From Rhododendron vialii (lineage: Eukaryota > Streptophyta > Magnoliopsida > Ericales > Ericaceae), in contig NC_080563.1 of assembly GCF_030253575.1 (NCBI RefSeq), positions 17,441,001 to 17,505,000 on the forward strand: a stretch of DNA of 64,000 nt. Reading direction: 5' to 3'. The stretch's first letter is position 1. The number at the start of each line of letters is the position of its first letter. A program made the position numbers and the translations under genes. The notes under the pieces were generated by a model, which ran no database searches, had not been told where the DNA came from, and worked only from the letters and a program-made list of their open reading frames with translations. Below are positions 35,312 to 49,039 of the stretch, piece after piece.

Positions 35312-36595
35312 CACAAAGAGGGAAAAGCAAATATCCACCATATTTATCGCATGATCATCAGCTTTCTCCCCCATTCCTCCATTGGCATTGAAAATATTGA
35401 ACTCCATCTTCATGTTTCCAAAGGTCATGTTCAACAACCCAGCTCGGCAATGAATGACGGCTTCAGATGTTACAAGAAAAGGGTGCTTGAGAATAATGGG
35501 AGTTGTCGCTTGAGCCACGGGAACCGGACACGTGTCCAAAACCACAAAGTCCACAGGGTAAACAAAATTATCTATTTGGACAAGCACATTTTCCACCATT
35601 CCACAAGGAATCCGGATACTATAGTCCGCCAGTTGGAGAGTGACCTTAGTGGGCTTCATCTCCCTCAAACCCAATTGTTCATATATAGAATAAGGCAACA
35701 AGTTCACACTAGCACCCAAGTCAAGAAGTGCTTTAATCCTTTTCCCCCCAATCACGATGGATATAGTTGGACACCCTAGATCTTTGTACTTGAGAGCGAT
35801 GTCGGTTTGAATGATGGAGCTAACCTGCTCCGTCAAGAACACCTTCTTTTGTACATTCAATTTGCGTTTCACGGTGCACAAATCTTTCAAGAACTTTGGG
35901 TAAGAGGGTTTTTGCTTAATGGCATTTACTACAGGAATGTTAACCTTGACTTGTTGAAACAACCCATACACTTCAGCATTGGAGCTTGGTTTAGGTGATG
36001 CCCTTAACCGTTGAGGGTATGGCGCTAGTATAGGAGAGACTTGTGGGATAGGGTCACTTTCCTTTTCCTTTTCCGCCGACGCTTGCTTGGGAGATTCCCT
36101 AAGTGTTGATGATGGCTTTGATGGTACTGGGAAGGGCAACAAGATAGGTGTAACCGGCAGAACTACGATAGCATTATCCACGGCCTTCCCACTTCTCAAC
36201 GTGATGATAGACTTTGCTTGCTCGAGGAAAATCACCGAAGAGCTAACAAAATGTTGGCCTTGGGGGTTCGCTTGACATTGGGTAGGAAACTTTCCCTTTT
36301 CTTGTTGTAGGATCCCTACCGACGTGGTCAACTTTCCCATTTTGTTCTTTATCTCTCCCATCATTTGGGATTGTTGGTCGTTAATGGTCATTTGCCCTTG
36401 CATGATAGCATTCAACTGATCCTCCAAAGAACGTCTCAGGGGTTGTTGTTGAAATTGGGTCGAATTTGGGAATGGATCGGATGGAACGAAACCTGGTGGA
36501 CCTTGTACTTGAGGGAAACAGAAAGCATTTTGAGGTTGCTTCCATAGTAATTGTGGAACGGGAGGTGGAACTTGAGAAGAGCCCGCATCATTCAA
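35312..36595 (-). pseudogene. Athila protease region, truncated by the nested Tat insertion
   Basis: The minus-strand frame contains a retropepsin-like segment. The active-site triad appears as Asp-Leu-Gly in ALLDLGASVNLLPYSIYEQ, the form I associate with Athila, followed by LQLADYSIRIPCG and the flap-side FVYPVDFVVLD. Upstream is a Pro/Gln-rich linker from gag. The frame is open for over 420 codons until it is cut at 35312 by the target duplication and LTR of the Tat element. The apparent extension to 35255 is LTR sequence. It is in a different frame from the gag stretch ending at 36703. Confidence 0.8.
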
Positions 36596-36702
36596 TCGAT
36601 TCCATTGGAAGGCCAGATGTTGTCATGTCCCCGGATTGTATGATTGAGAAAAGGGATCAAAATGTTGGATTGCATGTACCTCCTCCGGAGCAATTCCATT
36701 GA

Positions 36703-37737
36703 TCACATTCTTGAGGGCAGGATATTTGGGCATGCCTTGGTAGAATGGCCCACCATTTCGCATATCACACATACTTCCTCCACTTGACGTATTACTTTGA
36801 CCTCTTGAGATTGAGCACTTTTCAATTCCAACTTATTGAGCTTCCGAGAAATTTCCTCCAAGCGAGTCTCAAAAGCACTTTGCTCAGCAATAGAAAACAT
36901 CCCTAAACCGGTAGGACCTTGATTGTGCATTGCCCTCTCTCCAGGATCTGCGAATTGCCATGCTTGAGTTTTCTCTGCTAAAGACTCGTAATAATCCCAT
37001 GCATCCTCAGGTGTTTTCCCCATAAAGTCACCTCCACCTAAAGTGTCGAGAAGCTTTTTACTCTCTTGGGAACACCCCATGTAGAAATAGTTGACTTGAA
37101 GATACAAAGGAAAGTTGTGATGAGGAACCACCATGAGTAAATCCTTATACCGTTCCCAATACTTGTGGAAAGTCTCTTCATCCCTTTGTTTAAAATTCTG
37201 AATTTGATCCATATGCAACTTCGTTCGGCTGGCTGGAAAGAACTTTGTTGTAAAGGCATCTTGAACTTCTCCTTAGGTACATAGTGACCGAGGTTCCAAC
37301 AAATTGAGCCATTGTTTCGCCTTATCCTTCAAAGTAAATGGAAAAAGCTTGAGACGAGCCTAATCGAGTTGATTCTGAGCTAATACCAAGGAATGCAAAA
37401 CAAATTCGAATTCATGGATATGAGAATATGGATCCTCCAACTCTTGGCCCCGAAATTCTGTAATCACCCGAAGAAACTCAGCCTTAAAATCAAAAACATT
37501 CCCAGCAGCTGGAGTCAGAATAACTATAGGTGATACTTGAGGGCCCCGTTTTGGATTGAGATATTCACGCAAAGTACGAATTGCAGCTTCTTCGGCCATT
37601 GGGCCTTTGCAATGATGTTTGCGATATAATTTGCGAGGCAGAGAATGGACAGGATATGCCCGAGCAATACTCTGGATTTTAGGCGGATAAGAAGACCGAT
37701 GAAGCCGATTCGAAGTAGGGCTTCGGTACACACGCAT
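36703..37737 (-). pseudogene. Athila gag with two in-frame stops
   Basis: From the ATG at 37737 a single frame runs to 36703, interrupted by TAG at about 37360 and TAA near 37273. N-terminal landmarks (LREYLNPKRGP, then FDFKAEFLRVI and DPYSHIHEFE) are Athila gag-like. Downstream follow LKLFPFTLKDKAKQWL, ETFHKYWERYKDLL and DFMGKTPEDAWDYYESLAE, all in the expected capsid order. Near the end CVICEMVGHSTKAC is a CCHC zinc knuckle with the usual spacing. The product would bind and package element RNA if intact. Confidence 0.82.
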
Positions 37738-38078
37738 ACTTAAAACAACTACTAAGTAACTACCAACAAACTACCAGACTGGAGGGGCTAAGCCGCCACC
37801 TCATCTCATCAACAGAATAAGCGAAGGGTTATGCCACCACATCGGCTAAGCAATGCAATCAATTAAAGCAATTAACTAAATTAACTACACTAACTAAGAA
37901 CATTCCCGATATTTAACTTGGCTTCGTTACACCTCAGGTTTGGTATGAAACAAGGTTAGAGGTATCCACCAAACTAAATATGAGTTACTAACATATAAAC
38001 TACTAAACTACTACTACTAGATGAAAGCGGGATACTTACAGTGGTTTATTGAACCTCCAAGAAAGCCATAAAAAGAAA

Positions 38079-38096
38079 TCCTCGGCAACGGCGCCA
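38079..38096 (-). other. Primer binding site, tRNA-Asp type
   Basis: On the minus strand TGGCGCCGTTGCCGAGGA starts four bases inside the 5' LTR. It matches the complement of the tRNA-Asp 3' end as I recall it, with one mismatch. tRNA-Asp priming is usual for Athila. Confidence 0.8.
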
Positions 38097-38100
38097 AAGA

Positions 38101-39788
38101 TGCTTCGTTCGCTCCGATATGAGGAATAACGCCCCAAGCGTAGCGCTTAATACGTCATTGAAGCATAATAATTCGGAAAACCAGGATTGTACCTAAGGGA
38201 ATAGTTAATACGGCTTGGATGGATTTGTAGATGTAAGTAAGGTTTTCGGCCTTTAGGTAGCCAACTTTGTTTTACTTTAAGCTGTGGAAATTAAAAGGCT
38301 AAATTAAACAGCGAATTAACTAGAATAAAAGGCAAGCTAGGTCTAGGAGATCCTAATACCCACAACTCAAGTCAAATCACTCTTCTCATCCTACTACTCG
38401 GTTTGAGATACTCAACTAAGATTCTCAACCCGGAAGATACATGGTTTGATTACCAAGCTAGCTCTAGAATTCATTTAGCAAACACCTCGAGCGAAAGAGC
38501 TCCAAGCATCATGTGTGGTAAATAGGCTCGCTCTTACCTACATATCATCAAAGAGGTTAACATCATAGCAATTTGACAAACAAATCCGAACTACACATCA
38601 ATTTTCAAACCAAAGATTCAAACTTGATGATGAGAAAAGCAAATTTAACTCAAGCCATGAGGTGCTATTCACCCCATGACCTAGCCTTGAAAAATTACTC
38701 ACTCATATCTAGAGCGATAAAAGCAAGCAAAAATCTAGCTAAAATATTGAAATAGCAAAATATAAAATAAACTAGAGATTATGATAGATCGGAAAAGTAG
38801 CTACAAATTTAATGAAGGCGATAATAACAAAACTAAATTACTTAAGGCAAAAAATTAAAGTTTAAAGGCTGGAAAATGAAGAACAATGAAGAACATTTCA
38901 AAAAATAAGCAAATCTAATTCTAGATCTAAAAATGGGAACATTTCTGTCCAAATCGTGCAATGGTGACATAATTGGGTATTTATACTGCCCCTGGTTTGC
39001 GCACAGAATATCCCAAAGATGCTCCAAAGATTTTGCTCCAAAGGCCCTCGGTACCGATACCACATCTGAGTTGATACCGATACCGAGCTCAATAAGCTGG
39101 CTCATCTAACCCTCTCGGTACCGATACCCTATCTTCCATGGTATCGGTACTGAAGCCTTTATCATCAACTTCACAGCTCCCAGCAGCTTCCACAGCACCC
39201 AACAGCCTTCAAAGCATCTTATTTTCATTCCCTAAACTTAAATAAAGACTATATTTTAAACCTTTCTTTTACCTTTTCATTACTTTAATTTATTTAATGA
39301 AAATAAGGAAGTACCCCGCATTTGGAAACAATGGCATTACCAGAATTTCGAGATTTCAATCCAATCAAAATGTTGACCCCCAGCTTTTAGTGTAAAACAG
39401 AAAACAACACACTTTTCTATAGAAGAAATGACTCAAAACATGACCTTGCTCTCAAATAAAACCTTGCAAATTTGAAGTTGCTCTTAGAAAAATCTAAGGA
39501 TCAATTACCGCCATTTTTTATCTCGAAAATCGATACTTTTTCGAAAAGTTATTTTTCCATACTTAGACAGATTTTTAGGGGCTGACAGGGTCTTTATTTG
39601 TTCCTCGGGTACTTGGATGCACTCGGACCATCCATGACATCAAAACATGCCTTATTCACACAATTTACCTGAAAACACTAAAAACATACCTTACGTGCAA
39701 TATCAAATAAAAATGACTAATTTAACGACGAAATTAAACTAAACTAAGTACCTAGCGCACCCTTAATGACATTGTCGGGTGCTTATCA
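38101..39788 (-). repeat. 5' LTR of the Athila-type element
   Basis: It is the partner of 18158-19845. The minus-strand TATAAATA box is at 38978-38985, and the GGTACCGATACC cluster is at about 39050-39152. Confidence 0.92.
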
Positions 39789-39868
39789 GTCAGCTTATAA
39801 TGAAACATTTTAATTATAGTCTACTACAAAAAGTTTATTGTCATGCAAAAAAGAAACTCGAGAGTGAG

Positions 39869-41803
39869 TGTGACATCCCACTTTTTCAGTAAAAAATATA
39901 TATATTTTTGACCCAAATTATTAGATATTTTATTTTTCTTTTTCAAACTTCTGGCTAATAAAAAGAAGAAGAAGAAGAATATTGGGTCGATTGTGTAATT
40001 AGACTAGATAAGTTTTAAGTTTGAACGTGGGCAGTTTATTAGGGTGAGAAAACGTTTGAGAAGTAGGGTTATTTTATTCCATACGTTGGGGAGGAGAGCG
40101 TGAAAGAGCAGCCGCAGTTGAGAGTTCATCGGTAGTTTTCGAATCAGTGAATCGTTGGGTATAGAGTTTATGGTTATATAAGCACATAGAATTAGGGGCT
40201 CTGATTTGGAAACAGTGGGATTTTGTTTGGTGTAGCGAGTAGGCGCAGGAGAGAGAATTGAGGGGCTGCAATGGTGAGATTGGTGTGTTCATGTGTCGAG
40301 ATGAGAGAAAAGTGGTTTGTGAGTGGGCTGTTGGATAATGGCATGGACAGTGGATTTTGTTGGGTGCCGTAGGTGTGCATGTATTCGGGAAATGGTGGTG
40401 TAATTAAGTGTTGATTTAATTGTATAGTAACCATAATAGTAGTGTTAAACTAATAGTTATGGATACTTATAGTTTTATATGTTTCTTTTATTTGTGATTC
40501 AGAATAGCCGATTAGTATCACGCTTCGTATTTGGTTGCATTCGTTCGGAAATCAAGGTGAGTGGTTAAATATGTGATCCCTTCTTTTGAAGTCCTCTTGA
40601 GCCAATCTAATCTTGACAATTCGTTATTCGTTGTGATCCGATGATGATTATTCTTATTCGTTGCTCTCATAATTATTGACAATTGACGTACCCTTTGGCA
40701 TACAAGGTTATTTGATAATATTTGTGATTGATTGATTACCCTCATTTTTATTGTCGTCGATTCGTTGACTCCATCATATTATTGTGACTATGCAACAACA
40801 CGGGGAATAATCCTGATGCAGGTGACTCCGGTTTGCTGTTGTTCTGTGTGTTTGGGACCATGGATTATGTTTATATTTGTGAAAGTCCAAAGAAAAGACC
40901 CATGAAATATCGTGGTGACTTTGGCCGCTAGGAAAAAGACTTATGAAATACCCTGTGACTCTAGTGCTCAACGGATAGGGAAAAGACTTGTGAAATACCC
41001 TGTGACCCTATTCCAGATCGGCTTAGGGAAAAGGTCCCAGGCGCCATCCTGTGGTGACTCTAAGTACGGTGTTGGATCCAACGGGTTAAGTCCTGAGAAA
41101 ATATTTGGCATTTGGTACTTGGTAGTTGGAAGATATGGTTCCCACTTTGGTTTGGACTACCTCATTATTATTGTTCCTTGTTCTGATATAGTTGAGCAGG
41201 CTGTTGGTATAAAATGGTTGTTATCATTGTTCGATTGTTGTTGTAATAATTCGTGATTCAGTCATCCATCTTTCGATACTATTTGTTGAGCCATTGACTT
41301 CGTTAGTTTGTTGGTATTAATTGTTGAACCATCGACCCTCATTATTTGAAACCATTTCTCGGAACCCACAGTATCTTTTGTTTAAAAGTATGCCGCATTG
41401 AATTCTTTACCCGAGCATGCTTAACTACTCACTGAGCTCGTGAGCTGACGGATTTATTCCACATATTTTTTTTCAGGTTAGTTCATGGAGCATTGTAGTG
41501 GACTCTGTGGCATTGTTGGGACCTTCTGTTGAACCTCTAGGGCGTCTGCATTTTTTTTTATTTTCTATTGTCAAACAGCTTCCGCACTTTTATTTATTAG
41601 CTTCTGCACTTTTATTAATTGGCAGTTCATTGTGTCATTTGCTTAAGAAAAATATTGGTTTGGAGTCGCGCATTTTATTGTAATAAAATATCCAGTTTTT
41701 CATTACTTGTTTAAAGTTGCCAAAAATATTTTTAATTAGGCTTCGTGTCCCATGAATGCTTCATGGTACACGGCGGTCATGCTCCCAGATTTGGGGCGTG
41801 ACA
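39869..41803. mobile_element. Solo LTR of a gypsy-like retrotransposon
   Basis: The 1935-bp segment starts TGTGACATCCC and ends GGGGCGTGACA. It is flanked by GTGAG on both sides (39864-39868, 41804-41808). There is no internal region and no second LTR, so it fits recombination between two LTRs of one element. The TGTGACATCCC start resembles chromovirus LTRs, but lineage is inferred. A GAAAAGACTTATGAAATACC-type block is repeated three to four times at 40870-41040. Confidence 0.85.
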
Positions 41804-41864
41804 GTGAGGGGGCGAGGATGGTGGGGGTTTGGAATTTACCAAGTTCACGAGTCGATGTGGTTTC

Positions 41865-41944
41865 CAGTCTTATTAATCCACTTGAAGTCCATAGCATATT
41901 CAACCAGTCGCATTAATCCACTTGAAGTCCATAGCATATTCAAC
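41865..41944. repeat. 40-bp tandem duplication
   Basis: Two near-identical copies of a 40-bp unit containing TTAATCCACTTGAAGTCCAT are found side by side. No gene is associated. Confidence 0.9.
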
Positions 41945-44356
<2,412 letters not shown>

Positions 44357-44805
44357 CTAGTCCGAAAAACCACAAGAAAGGGCTTTCTTTGCACATACAT
44401 GTGCAGCCTTATTACAATTACGTTTGATGAAAACAAAATCACATGACTGAAACGAATCCTTAAGAGTTAAGCAATCCCGAACTAAAACTGCAATATCAGA
44501 GGGTGGATCACGAAGCGTGGGGCAGCTCTTGACGATCGACTCCGCATCCGACTCAATGATCACATCCGCAAGATTCAAAGCAATACCCAAATGCATACCA
44601 TCTCGAAGTGCGAAAGCTTCTGCAAGCCGAGGAGAATTAAGGCCCTTGTATAGTATGACTTAACAAAGATACCAACAATTAAACCAACAGAGTGTCGTAC
44701 AATTACTCCAGTTCCGACAATGTTCTTTGCCTTTGATACCGCTGCGTCAACATTAATTTTTACCACACGTCGCCTCCAAACCAAAATGACATGGTTCAAA
44801 ATATG
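44357..44805 (-). pseudogene. RNase H-like (RVT_3) domain fragment
   Basis: Two minus-strand frames together give a plant-type RNase H fold domain. It starts with VKINVDAAV (first Asp) and GTGVIVR. In the second frame follow NLADVIIESDAESIV (second acidic region) and FIKRNCNKAAHVCAK. A frameshift lies between them at about 44580-44650, and there is no start or terminal context. Such domains occur at the end of plant LINE ORF2 and in related host-like genes. The order and breaks argue for a LINE-derived pseudogene. Confidence 0.7.
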
Positions 44806-45546
44806 CATCTAAGCTGGAAAGGGAGTTTTATTAGCCTCTAGAAACTCGAAGAAAACCGCTTGTGACCTTCCCACCAACCATCTCTGCTGGCTAATTTTTT
44901 TCCATTGAAAATAAAATCATTTTGGGACACTTGGTAAACACGAATTGTCAAATTCAAGTTATGTTGTAGCCATCTAGAAACCACATGACATTGCCATAAA
45001 TCTTCAGCGGTCATTTATCTCTTCATATTGTCTTGCTCTCCTCAAGCATCTAGCATTTGATATCTCGTATAAGATATATATCTTGTTCTGATTTGGTTTT
45101 TCGCATGGTACTTAACCATAAACAACTATTTATGGGTACTAAATCATGATCATTACTAATTGAATATGGATCCATTGTCCATCTGGGGTGGTGCTTATAA
45201 CCAATTTGTAACTTCTTTGAATTCTTTTTCCAGGCTTTTGGAAGTTATTGTGGTGAAGGGCATGCAGAATGGACGGAAAATCACATTACTTAGAGAAGCT
45301 GATGAGATGGTATGTTATTACTCTTACTCTGTCCCACAAGATTAGAAGTGGAGATGGCAGTTTATGTGCCTTTGTTTATGTTTAATGGTTCTCGTGATAG
45401 ATTTTTGGTTAGGAAGATTTTCCTTTTGACCATTGATTTAATTGGGCTACAAGTAGAGAAGCAGTTATGGCTTGTGAGATCATTAGCAATAGGGTACGTA
45501 TATTATTGATTCCAAGATTGACTCCTCTATTACAAGTATTCTATTC
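44806..45546. other. Intergenic DNA, no gene recognised
   Basis: Short open frames only. The sequence 44806-45010 may continue the LINE-like remnant but no motif is visible. Confidence 0.4.
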
Positions 45547-45554
45547 ATGCTAAC

Positions 45555-46278
45555 CTATGAAGCACAGATTCGCCAAAACCAGTCACGTACATGTATCGGA
45601 TACTTTTTGGATACTGATACGCCCCGATACGTATCGGATATGGCAAATAAGTATCTTGTAATTAAATTAAATGTTTTAATTTTCGGATACATTTCGGATA
45701 CGCGGGTGATACACGTGAGATACGGCCGGATACTTTTGGGATACGGCGAGGTCAAAACAAAACAAAACACAAAGAGAGTTACCCAGTGATCCCAGTCAGT
45801 AGTCACAGAGAGAGAGAGAGACCCGTCTCAGCGAGATGACAACGGCAGCTTGAACTCTGGCTTTAGGGCTCCTCAATTTCGATCGACTGATCACGGGCTT
45901 CTGCCCCTTTTCTCGATCGTTATATACTTGTATATATATTACAAAAATTACACCATAGCCCCTTAAATTCTTTTTGTTTTGATCGTACCCCTTAAGTTCT
46001 TTACCACGACACTAAAGTCCCTTAATTTCTAAAAATTATAGTTTTATATCTCCCAGGCTCCCAATTTTATATATATCTCTCAGTTTTACCCCTAACAAAT
46101 ATAAACATTATATCATTTTGACTTCTTATGCCTAGTAGGAGACAAATAATTATAAAAATATATAATTTTCGCAGCCATATCCCCGACGTATCTGTATCCT
46201 AGTTTTGTAAGTTTTGCTGTATCACCGTATCTGTATCTTGTCGTATCCGTATCCCGTATCTGTATCCGTGCTTCATAG
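45555..46278. mobile_element. hAT-type MITE with GATACG-rich ends
   Basis: Terminal inverted repeats CTATGAAGCACAGAT (left) and CTATGAAGCACGGAT (right, complement) enclose 724 bp. The 8-bp duplication ATGCTAAC flanks both sides (45547-45554, 46279-46286). Inside each end are clustered GATACG/GTATCGGATAC motifs, subterminal repeats likely to bind transposase. No transposase is encoded. Confidence 0.85.
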
Positions 46279-46603
46279 ATGCTAACTACCCGTCTTGGGA
46301 GTTTGGTGGTGTTGAGATGGTGGTTGCAGTTTCCATATTCGATGATATTAAAACCAGTATACTTTGTTTTAGCATTAAACATGAGAAGTAAAACATTATG
46401 GAACTTAATTAGAGTTTGATGGTATTTGATGAAATGTGTAAATTTTTTATTAATAAAAAAACTTGTAGCGAAAGTCGTGCAATTAGCCACAAAACGTAGG
46501 AACTTATCCAAAGTCCAAACCATGACTTCTGCAGACAGCTACTTAAGATCAAACTTAAGCATATAACTTTTGCTGGATTGGTAGATTTCACTGTTGGAAT
46601 AGG

Positions 46604-47160
46604 GTGTGGAGGGTGGGTGTTCCGCCTAAATTTCAATTGTTCATTTGGAAGGTGATTCATCTTATCATTGCGGTTAAGGATGCTTTGCTTAGGCGGAACA
46701 TTGCCGTCGACCCGTTATGTCCCCTATGTGGTCAGGATTTGGAAACTATTGAGCATTTGTTTTTAATTGTGACTTTGCAAAAAGAGTGTGGAGAGCTTCT
46801 CACTTGGGTTTTGACTTTACTGTGGGGACTCCATTGGGATTTGTGGACTGAAAAATGGCTATAACATGCTCCTAATAAGGAATTGACCTAGGATTCGATT
46901 TTTATTATGTGGTCTATATGGCGTGCTCGGAATGATATGTTTTGTTCAAATCTATCAAGGCTGATGTGGCTAATGCATTGCACTGTTTTTCAGATTTAGT
47001 TAACTTGTGTAGGTCTGATCGGAGTCTCAGTGGGGGCTCTAATCATAGAGTTGCGGAGGATATTCGAAAAGCTCAGCCTATGTGTTTTGTGTTTAATAGA
47101 GCAGGTTTGGATGTGGTGTCTGCATCAAGACGGATTGCTCAATATTTGTTCAGCGCCTGA
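46604..47160 (+). pseudogene. LINE ORF2 3'-end fragment, right copy
   Basis: Starting with WRVGVPPKFQLFIWK it reads the RT zinc-binding domain with PLCPLCGQDLETIEHLF, a TAA, and then a downstream tail (to 47160) with a broken frame. It is the fuller of the two copies: about 80 bp at the left and 38 bp at 46975-47012 are missing from 424-868. It shows that the LINE scrap preceded the duplication. Confidence 0.75.
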
Positions 47161-47639
47161 ATGATCCTGGATTCCTTTTGTGTCCAATCTGCTCTTTCAG
47201 ATTTTTGTTATTTGTGTTATTATCTTAATGTAGTATATAAGTTATTAAAGTACCAAGATTGGTGGTTAAGGTTGCTCATGACAAAGCTCGGGCAGCCTCT
47301 TCAACCAAACGGTAGTTGTAATATTCTGCTGATATATATATGTGTGGTTTCTTGTTGGTCAAAACCTACATCGATCTATAATATCAAGAGCAACCAAAAT
47401 CGATCTCCACAACGGGGCATGACAGACGTGCCTTGCACGTTGCCACTGCCATGCACCTAGTACATCAAATACAAAGAATAGAACTGATTTACAACTCATT
47501 TTCAACATTTGATTGGTAGTATGGAGGCTTTTGATATTCATAAAAATTTGCCCTCCCACGTAATTTAAAATTTTCACAATTCTGACTGATCTTGTTGTCC
47601 TCCCGCTTTTGAAATTTATGATCAGTGTATTATGAAATT

Positions 47640-47748
47640 GATTTTAGCACTTCAAAAATTGATGGAGGGGCTCCAAAACGACGTCGTTTTGTGTATCAAC
47701 ACAGTTCAGTTCTGGAGCTCTTCCATCAATTTTTGGAGTGCCAAAATC
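47640..47748. mobile_element. Small foldback MITE, right copy
   Basis: The same inverted-arm structure as 1339-1446. Its loop holds the palindrome AAAACGACGTCGTTTT, which is shortened in the left copy. Confidence 0.6.
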
Positions 47749-49039
47749 ACAATCCGTGTATTATTACTTTCCTTATATACTCATTTATAACTATTTAGAA
47801 GCCAATTTAGTTTCTTATCATTTGACCAAGGAAAGTTTACCATAGGATTAAAAACCCAAATTCACCAATATTTATTAGTTAATTAGTTGCTAACTGAGAA
47901 TCAATATGTGTGAACCCACGAAATCATCTTTCTGATCATCTTAGCAACCCTAGAAATTTATTTTTGATTGTGTTTGAAACATTGTGCTATGTGTATTTTA
48001 AACACTAGAATTGAACCAAAAAAATCAAAAGAAGTTGGAATTCATTTCCACATCATGATAAATTTAGAGAAAAATAAAACATTTAAAATAGTTATGGTGT
48101 TATTTTTTTATTTTTTTAGGGGAATAAGATTTGACCATGTAAATTTTGTACGTTACTCCCACTACAAGAAAAAACACCATTCCCGACTAACGGTTTAGTC
48201 GGCAAATGTAGGCATTTTAGTTGGCAAAAGCCTTCCCCGACTAAAAATTTTGGTCGGCAAGTTAGTCGGTGGAAGAGGGTCGGCAAAGGTTGTTGCCGAC
48301 TAAAAAAAGTTTAGTCGGCTAAAGTATACACCTTTGCCGACTAACTTTTTAGTCGGCGAATATGTTACTATTGGCCGACTAATTGTTTAGTCGGGAATGT
48401 TTAACCTATTTGCCGACTAATGGTTTAGTCGGGAAATGTTTAACCTATTGGCCGACTAATTATTTAGTCGGGGAATGTGTTACCTATTAGCCGACTAATT
48501 GTTTAGTCGGGGAATGTGTTTTAATTATCACCGGCTAATAGTTTAGTCGGCAAATGTCATTTCGAATCAACTAATTTGTAACCTATTGGCGACTAAACTT
48601 TAGTCGGGAAATGTTCCATACCAATTTCTCATGCCAAAATTTTTTTCAAATTTTTTCCACAGTTCAGCCAACAACCATTAAATCCACAAAATTGCCAACC
48701 TAATGCAATTAATACAAAATAAAATTTTCAAGAAATAAATACAAACTTTCATAAATAGAGTGTCCACCAAATAGTTAAAAAACTTGTATTCAAATTTCTA
48801 GAGTGCAAAATAACAACACGTCAACCACGAGGGGAAAATTAAAAAAAAAATCCAATCCAAGCTCTGTAACAAAATGTATCCAAACCCCGTGGATACTCAA
48901 CTTCAACAAACGGATAACCAAAAAAAATCCAAGTACATCCACAGCCAAAATCCAACTTCGATCTTCGTAGTCAATAACCAACATCCTGCACGATACTCTA
49001 TTAAAATGTCGTCCCTGTAAAAAACCAAAAAAAAAAAAG

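Larger units (their letters stand above)
18158..39788 (-). mobile_element. Athila-type Ty3/gypsy LTR retrotransposon, interrupted by a nested element
   Basis: Two 1688-bp LTRs (18158-19845 and 38101-39788) are flanked by the 5-bp duplication GTCAG (18153-18157 and 39789-39793). Polarity is minus: the tRNA-Asp-type primer site is next to the right LTR, the polypurine tract is next to the left LTR, and gag and protease read leftward from 37737. After removal of the nested Tat element, the internal region is about 5.9 kb. It contains gag and protease but no reverse transcriptase or integrase, so this is a non-autonomous derivative. The two LTRs differ at roughly a tenth of positions in the first 120 bp, so it is older than its passenger. 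Confidence 0.93.

Noticed and set aside
35105..35779. 224-codon plus-strand frame
   Set aside because: It spans the junction between the Tat LTR and the Athila protease antisense strand, so it is chimeric by insertion.
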